A stretch of 19,600 nucleotides of DNA from JAFAVZ01 sp036009105 (GTDB lineage Bacteria; Acidobacteriota; Thermoanaerobaculia; Gp7-AA8), in contig DASYMJ010000073.1 of NCBI GenBank assembly GCA_036009105.1, positions 1 to 19,600 on the forward strand. The letters are read 5' to 3'. Made by a program: the position numbers and the translations under genes. The notes under the pieces were generated by a model. It did no database searches and was not told the DNA's origin. It saw nothing but the letters and a program-made list of their open reading frames with translations. How positions within the stretch are numbered: the stretch's first letter is position 1; each line of letters starts with the position of its first letter. Positions 13,088-19,600 of this stretch are shown here, piece after piece.

Positions 13088-15351
13088 GAAGGGCTGCTGG
13101 TTATCTGTTGATCTTGGTCGCGGTCGGCTGCACGAAAACGGCTCCCGCCCCTCCCCCACCCACTCCCACCCCCGCCGCGGTCGCGGCACCCGCCCCGGTC
13201 GCCACCACGATCGACGAGGCGCGCGCGCTCCGCCGCGCCGGCAAACCCGAGCTGTACCAGCAGGGGCTGCACGACTTGGCGAAATCGGCCGATCCGGTGG
13301 TGCATCGCCGCGCATTGGCGCTCCTGGCGCTGGAGCAATACGACGCGATGTCCGCGACCCCTCATCCCGCGAGCGGGGAGAGGGTGCCGAAGGGGGGTGA
13401 GGGGCGGTGGGACGAGGTGTTCGGCGCGCTCACCCGCGCGGCGGAGGCGAATGCCGCCGCGGCGCCGTTCCTCCGGCTGCGCATGATCGACGTCGAGGAG
13501 CAGCGCGGCAATTTCGCCAGCGCCGCCGCCGTGGCGTCCGAGATCATCGCCACGGCGCCAGACAGCTCCGCGGCGACGGTCGCCCGTTTGCGGCTGCCGG
13601 CCCTGTTCGCGCGCGCCGGAGACATGCCGGCCGCCGAGGCTGCGTACGCGCAGGTGGCGGCCATCGCCATCGACGAGTTGACCGAACCGGACTTTGTCGC
13701 GATGGCCAAAGGGCTGGCCAAAGCGGGCCGCGAGGACCTCGCCACGGCGATCCGGATGCGCCTCCTCACGCAGTTCCCCAACGGCCGCTTCACCGAGGAT
13801 ACGTACGATCACGTGGCGGAGTCGCTGCTCGACCGGGTGCCGTACGACCAGGCGTTCGACATCGCGGCGAAGCTCGCCCGCAACGACCGCTACGACCGCT
13901 TCTTCGATCTGATGACCCGGCTCGAGAGGCGTTATCCGAACGCCGCGACGACCGATGCCTTCCGCGCGCTTCGCTGGCGCTCGCTCTTCAACTCGCGGGA
14001 GTACACCCGGCTGCTCAGCGAGACGGCGAACGTCAAGCTGGCCGATCCGGCGATGGTGCTGCTGCGCGCGCGGGCGGCGTGGAGAGACGACCAGCCGCAG
14101 CTTTTCCTGGCCGGCCTCAGGCAGCTTGAGAAGGACTTTCCGGCGAGCGCGCAGGCGACCGAGGCGAAGGTGCTGCGCGCGAAGTACTACGTGACCGATG
14201 CGCTCGACTACGACCAGTCGATCCGCAACCTCACGGCGGCGATCGATGCCGGCGCGCTCGGCAATGATGCGGAGAACCTCTGGACGCTGGCCTGGACGCT
14301 GACGAAGGCGGGCCGCTCCGCGGAAGCGCTGGCGGTGATGGACCGCTACATCGCGGCGTATCCGGATGCCGACTACACGAGCAATTCGCTGTTCTGGTCC
14401 GGGAAGCTGCTGGAGCGGCTGGGAAGGACCGAGGAGCGGAACGGGCGGTTCGGGCAGCTCATCGAAAAGTATCCGTACAGCTACTACAGCTATCGGGCCC
14501 GGCAGATCATGAATGCAGGGCCGGCTCTCCCGCCGGCCCAAACCGGGCAGACCGGGCCGGCTGGAGAGCCGGCCCTACGTCCAACATTCCCGGATCTCCA
14601 GGCGCAGGTCATTGCCGCGAACGAGCCTCGCCTTGCCGTCGTCGAAGAGCTGCGCGCGCTCGATCTGCAGCGTGAGGCGGCGAGGGAGATGAAGCTCGCC
14701 GCGGCCGCCCATCCGGACAACCTCGGCCTCGCCTTCATGCTGGCGGACATCTACGTCGAGGGGGGCGAGCCCTTCAAGGCGAACGGCGTGCTGCAGCGGC
14801 GCTTTCGCGAGTTCGTCCGCCACGGCGGCGCGAACATCCCGCCCCGCTTCTGGGAGATCCTCTTTCCGCTCAACTATTGGGAGAACATCCGCACCGAGGC
14901 CGAGCGGCGGGGGGTCGATCCTTACCTCATGGCGTCCATCATCCGGCAGGAGAGCGGGTTCGAGCCGACCACGGTTTCGAACGCCGGCGCCGTCGGGCTG
15001 ATGCAGATCATGCCGGCCGAAGCTTCCCGAATCGCGGAGAAAGGCGGCCTGGCCGAGGTCACCCGTGAAACGCTTTTCGATCCCTCCGTCAATATAGCGG
15101 TAGGGGCGGCGGAGTATCGCCAGAAGCTGGACCTGATGAACGGAAACGACGTGCTGGCCATCGCGGCCTACAATGCGGGGGAAGACGCCGTGGGGCGCTG
15201 GCTCTCGCAGACGCCGATCGATGACCTCGACACGTTCGTGGAATCGATTCCCTACGCCGAGACCCGCCTCTATGTGAAGACGGTCACGCGGAACCGGTTC
15301 GAGTATCGCCGAATCTACGCGGCGGGCAGCGGCCAGGTGGCTCGCAACTGA
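13084..15351 (+). CDS. Lipoprotein soluble lytic transglycosylase (Slt-type) with in-frame repeat insertions
   Basis: 755-residue envelope enzyme that cleaves peptidoglycan between MurNAc and GlcNAc, forming 1,6-anhydro ends. A lipobox (ILVAVGC, Cys17) follows a short signal peptide, then a Pro/Ala-rich tether (20-42). Residues about 45-590 are helical repeats like the Slt70 superhelix and TPR arrays. The catalytic SLT domain is at about 595-750: catalytic E623 in RQESGFEP, GAVGLMQIMPAEA, and AYNAGEDAVGRW with N697. Two stretches do not belong to the fold: TPHPASGERVPKGGEGR (92-108), and residues 478-499, which include the piece PALPPAQTGQTGPAGEPALR. Both are translated dispersed repeats (see those entries). 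The start overlaps the GNAT stop by 4 bases. Confidence 0.93.
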   Translation: MRRAAGYLLILVAVGCTKTAPAPPPPTPTPAAVAAPAPVATTIDEARALRRAGKPELYQQGLHDLAKSADPVVHRRALALLALEQYDAMSATPHPASGERVPKGGEGRWDEVFGALTRAAEANAAAAPFLRLRMIDVEEQRGNFASAAAVASEIIATAPDSSAATVARLRLPALFARAGDMPAAEAAYAQVAAIAIDELTEPDFVAMAKGLAKAGREDLATAIRMRLLTQFPNGRFTEDTYDHVAESLLDRVPYDQAFDIAAKLARNDRYDRFFDLMTRLERRYPNAATTDAFRALRWRSLFNSREYTRLLSETANVKLADPAMVLLRARAAWRDDQPQLFLAGLRQLEKDFPASAQATEAKVLRAKYYVTDALDYDQSIRNLTAAIDAGALGNDAENLWTLAWTLTKAGRSAEALAVMDRYIAAYPDADYTSNSLFWSGKLLERLGRTEERNGRFGQLIEKYPYSYYSYRARQIMNAGPALPPAQTGQTGPAGEPALRPTFPDLQAQVIAANEPRLAVVEELRALDLQREAAREMKLAAAAHPDNLGLAFMLADIYVEGGEPFKANGVLQRRFREFVRHGGANIPPRFWEILFPLNYWENIRTEAERRGVDPYLMASIIRQESGFEPTTVSNAGAVGLMQIMPAEASRIAEKGGLAEVTRETLFDPSVNIAVGAAEYRQKLDLMNGNDVLAIAAYNAGEDAVGRWLSQTPIDDLDTFVESIPYAETRLYVKTVTRNRFEYRRIYAAGSGQVARN
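13357..13407. repeat. Dispersed repeat inside the lytic transglycosylase gene (type CCCCTCA...GGTGAGGGG)
   Basis: An imperfect palindrome: outer arm CCCCTCATCCC (from 13357) pairs with GGGGGTGAGGGG (ending 13404), and an inner hairpin CCCGC-GA-GCGGG sits near 13366. The right half GCGGGGAGAGGGTGCCGAAG matches GCGGGGAGGGGCTGGCCGAA at 16821-16840, and both end in GGGGTGAGGGG. It is read in frame as TPHPASGERVPKGGEGR (residues 92-108) without breaking the gene. Confidence 0.75.
14515..14580. repeat. Dispersed palindromic repeat inside the lytic transglycosylase gene (type GGGCCGGCTCTC)
   Basis: Arms at about 14517-14539 and 14554-14576 are 23-base reverse complements with one mismatch, around a 14-base loop. 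The right end, GAGAGCCGGCCCTACGT, is identical to the right arm of the intergenic hairpin at 11567-11638. The insertion is 66 bases, exactly 22 codons, and the frame continues through it (residues 478-499). Confidence 0.85.
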
Positions 15352-15431
15352 GGCCGGCAGGCCTTGGCAGCCATGTTGCTGTTTCCCGCCGCCGGGAACG
15401 AAGGGTGACCATGTAACCAACGGCGGAGTCC

Positions 15432-16814
15432 ATGAAAGCGGCACGAATTGCAGTTGTCCTCTCCCTCCTCGCCACCGCCTCCCAGGCGACGACGCAGCTG
15501 ATCCTCACGCGCGACGCCGGAAGCACAACCACCGAATACAAGGGCATCGTCGAGCTCACCGTCAACCCCGGGTTCGACGACGCCAAGGTCACCATCACCC
15601 TGGACGGTCAGAAGCTCGCCGACAACCTCCGCTCGCCGTACCGCGTCGCGGTCGACTTCGGCCCGATGGCCGTGGAGCACAAGATCGTCGTCACGGCCTG
15701 GACGGCGGACCGCAAGCGGGTGCAGTGGAACGAGACCATCAACCGGGGCCTGCTGCCGCTGAGCGTCACCGTGAAAGCGGTCGACGCCGCGAACGGCGTC
15801 TTCGAAGCGCACGCTACCTCCCCCAAGGAAGACCCGGTCCAGGTGGTGGAGCTGTGGGACGCCGGCGCGCTGGTCGCGTCGGTCAAGGAGCCGCCCTATC
15901 GCCTGGTGGTGCCGCCGGCGGTGATGCAGACCGGCTTCGTGCAGGTGACCGCGCGGACGAAATCGGGCGAGGAAGCGGCTGACTTCTGGTCCGCCGCCGG
16001 CGACGTGCACGTGGAGTCCGTCGAGGTGCGCACGGTGCCGATCTTCGTCTCCGTGGTCGACCGCGACGGCACCACGCGGGTGGACGTCGACCGCTCGGCG
16101 TTCCGCATCATCGACAACGACTCCGAGGCCAAGATCCTCGAATTCGGGAAGGCTTTCGACCAGCCGATCTCGCTGGCGCTGCTCGTGGATGCCTCCGGCA
16201 GCATGGGCTACGAGATCGCGAACGCGACGAAGGCCGCCGTCGGCTTCGTGCAGAAGACGCTGCGGGACACCGACCGCTGCGCCGTCTTCGCCATCCGGGA
16301 CGTGCCGCGGCGCATGATCGAGCTGACCAACGACCGGGCCGCCGTGGAGAAGGCGCTCGGCTCGATCAAAGCCCTCGGCCAGACGGCGCTCTACGACGGC
16401 ATCGACACGGCCATCCGCGAGCTCAAGGACGAGAAGAACCGGCGCGCCATCGTGATCCTCACCGACGGGGGCGATACGTCTTCCATGGCCAGCTTCGAGG
16501 ACGTCGACCGCAAGGCGCGCGAGGCCGGCATCCCGCTCTACTTCATCGCCTACGACACCGGAGAGGTGACGCAGTCGAAGGATCTGGACCGCCTCAAGTA
16601 CCTGGCGACGGAGACCGGCGGCTTCGTGGCCACGGCCTCGAATCAGAACCTCGTGGCCCGCTACGGCGACATCGAGAAGGACCTCCGCGCGCAGTTCGCC
16701 ATCCGCTACCAGGTGACGGACTACGCGAAGCACAACGAGTGGCGCAAGGTACGCGTGGTGCTCGCCTCGCCGAAGTTGACCGCGCGGACCATCCGGGGCT
16801 ATTTCGCCCCTTGA
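15432..16814 (+). CDS. Secreted VWA-domain protein (VWFA-related, acidobacterial type)
   Basis: 460 residues: signal peptide (about 1-19, ending TASQA), two beta-sandwich-like regions (about 22-105 and 108-190), then a von Willebrand A domain (about 196-430). The metal-ion site is complete: D253-x-S255-x-S257 (VDASGSMG), T318 (GQTALYDG) and D345 (ILTDGGDTSS), so divalent-cation-dependent binding to another protein is expected. The C-terminal part FAIRYQVTDYAKHNEWRKVR is typical of the acidobacterial VWFA-related family (TIGR03436, named from memory). Function in the family is not settled; an envelope or extracellular adhesion/assembly role is inferred. GGAG lies 3 bases before the ATG. The TGA stop lies inside a dispersed repeat. 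Confidence 0.9.
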   Translation: MKAARIAVVLSLLATASQATTQLILTRDAGSTTTEYKGIVELTVNPGFDDAKVTITLDGQKLADNLRSPYRVAVDFGPMAVEHKIVVTAWTADRKRVQWNETINRGLLPLSVTVKAVDAANGVFEAHATSPKEDPVQVVELWDAGALVASVKEPPYRLVVPPAVMQTGFVQVTARTKSGEEAADFWSAAGDVHVESVEVRTVPIFVSVVDRDGTTRVDVDRSAFRIIDNDSEAKILEFGKAFDQPISLALLVDASGSMGYEIANATKAAVGFVQKTLRDTDRCAVFAIRDVPRRMIELTNDRAAVEKALGSIKALGQTALYDGIDTAIRELKDEKNRRAIVILTDGGDTSSMASFEDVDRKAREAGIPLYFIAYDTGEVTQSKDLDRLKYLATETGGFVATASNQNLVARYGDIEKDLRAQFAIRYQVTDYAKHNEWRKVRVVLASPKLTARTIRGYFAP

Positions 16815-16854
16815 CGCGCGGCGGGGAGGGGCTGGCCGAAGGCGGGGTGAGGGG
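16807..16854. repeat. Dispersed repeat crossing the VWA gene stop (type CCCCTCA...GGTGAGGGG)
   Basis: Starts CCCCTTGACGCGCGGCGGGG and ends GGCGGGGTGAGGGG. The right half matches the copy inside the lytic transglycosylase gene (13357-13407) closely. The first bases carry the last codon and TGA stop (16812-16814) of the VWA gene. The left arm is degraded (CCCCTTGACGCG instead of CCCCTCACCCC), so pairing of the ends is imperfect. Confidence 0.65.
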
Positions 16855-16861
16855 CCGGAAG

Positions 16862-16867
16862 TACAAT
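16862..16867 (+). promoter_or_regulatory. Possible -10 element for mfd
   Basis: TACAAT (five of six consensus bases) lies 43 bases before the mfd ATG, in a gap between two repeats. No acceptable -35 hexamer is found 16-18 bases upstream, so this is tentative; read-through from the VWA gene is the alternative. Confidence 0.25.
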
Positions 16868-16878
16868 GCGCGTCCCGC

Positions 16879-16906
16879 GATCGCTGACTGCTGATCGCTG
16901 ACCGCT
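16879..16906 (+). repeat. Tandem 14-base repeat in the mfd leader
   Basis: GATCGCTGACTGCT (16879-16892) is followed at once by GATCGCTGACCGCT (16893-16906), differing at one base. The pair ends 4 bases before the mfd ATG and occupies the place where a ribosome binding site would be expected; none is visible. Confidence 0.75.
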
Positions 16907-16910
16907 GCAA

Positions 16911-19600
<2,690 letters not shown>

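Noticed and set aside
12832..14541. Minus-strand frame of 569 codons
   Set aside because: It is antisense to the GNAT and lytic transglycosylase genes and shows no recognisable domain.
15352..15431. GGGAA...GGGTG pattern before the VWA gene, reminiscent of part of a cobalamin riboswitch
   Set aside because: The B12-box and the other conserved cobalamin-riboswitch blocks are missing and the gap is only 80 bases. A short TTCCCG/CGGGAA hairpin is present but has no T tract.

Overview
This is a high-GC, gene-dense bacterial window that most resembles a member of the Acidobacteriota. The lineage clues are an Oar-like TonB-dependent receptor with an N-terminal carboxypeptidase-regulatory-like domain, and a secreted VWA protein of the type common in acidobacteria ('VWFA-related Acidobacterial domain'). 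Both families occur elsewhere, so the phylum call is an inference. I see no rRNA, tRNA, CRISPR array, insertion sequence or prophage. No gene-free stretch exceeds 300 bases; the longest gap is 3951-4118 (168 bases).

Layout. At the left edge, on the minus strand, lie a partial aldo/keto reductase (1-810) and a dicarboxylate/amino acid:cation symporter (870-2273). Diverging from the symporter is an unusual membrane protein that joins a GIDE/BAM-like domain to ankyrin repeats (2319-3950). A gap holding a palindromic repeat, a good promoter and a strong ribosome binding site leads into a 999-residue TonB-dependent receptor (4119-7118). Just behind it is the 5' stump of a secreted-protein gene that runs into the tail of an opposing gene (7145-7453). 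A minus-strand ABC exporter follows (permease 7371-8906, ATPase 8903-9775, overlapping by 4 bases). Its start codon is only 21 bases from that of a divergent pair: a phytanoyl-CoA dioxygenase-family protein (9797-10774) and a SAM methyltransferase (10771-11568), also overlapping by 4 bases. The methyltransferase converges on a tyrosine recombinase (11653-12615, minus) across a large hairpin. Diverging from the recombinase is a plus-strand run: GNAT acetyltransferase, lipoprotein lytic transglycosylase (4-base overlap), VWA protein, and mfd, which continues off the right edge.

The most interesting signal is a set of short dispersed repeats of at least four kinds that sit between genes, cross gene ends and lie inside a gene. 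Two kinds have copies inside the lytic transglycosylase reading frame (13357-13407 and 14515-14580) and leave it open. Each has a clear relative in a nearby gap (16807-16854 and 11567-11638). A third kind (833-880 and 3954-4050) supplies the last codons and stop of the symporter, and the 16807-16854 element supplies the stop of the VWA gene. The window therefore looks like a snapshot of small palindromic elements being domesticated as terminators, stop codons and in-frame peptide linkers. I see no multi-gene novel system that I can defend. The GIDE/BAM-ankyrin protein, the dioxygenase-methyltransferase pair next to an ABC exporter, and a recombinase with Arg in place of the usual catalytic Lys are the other items worth following.
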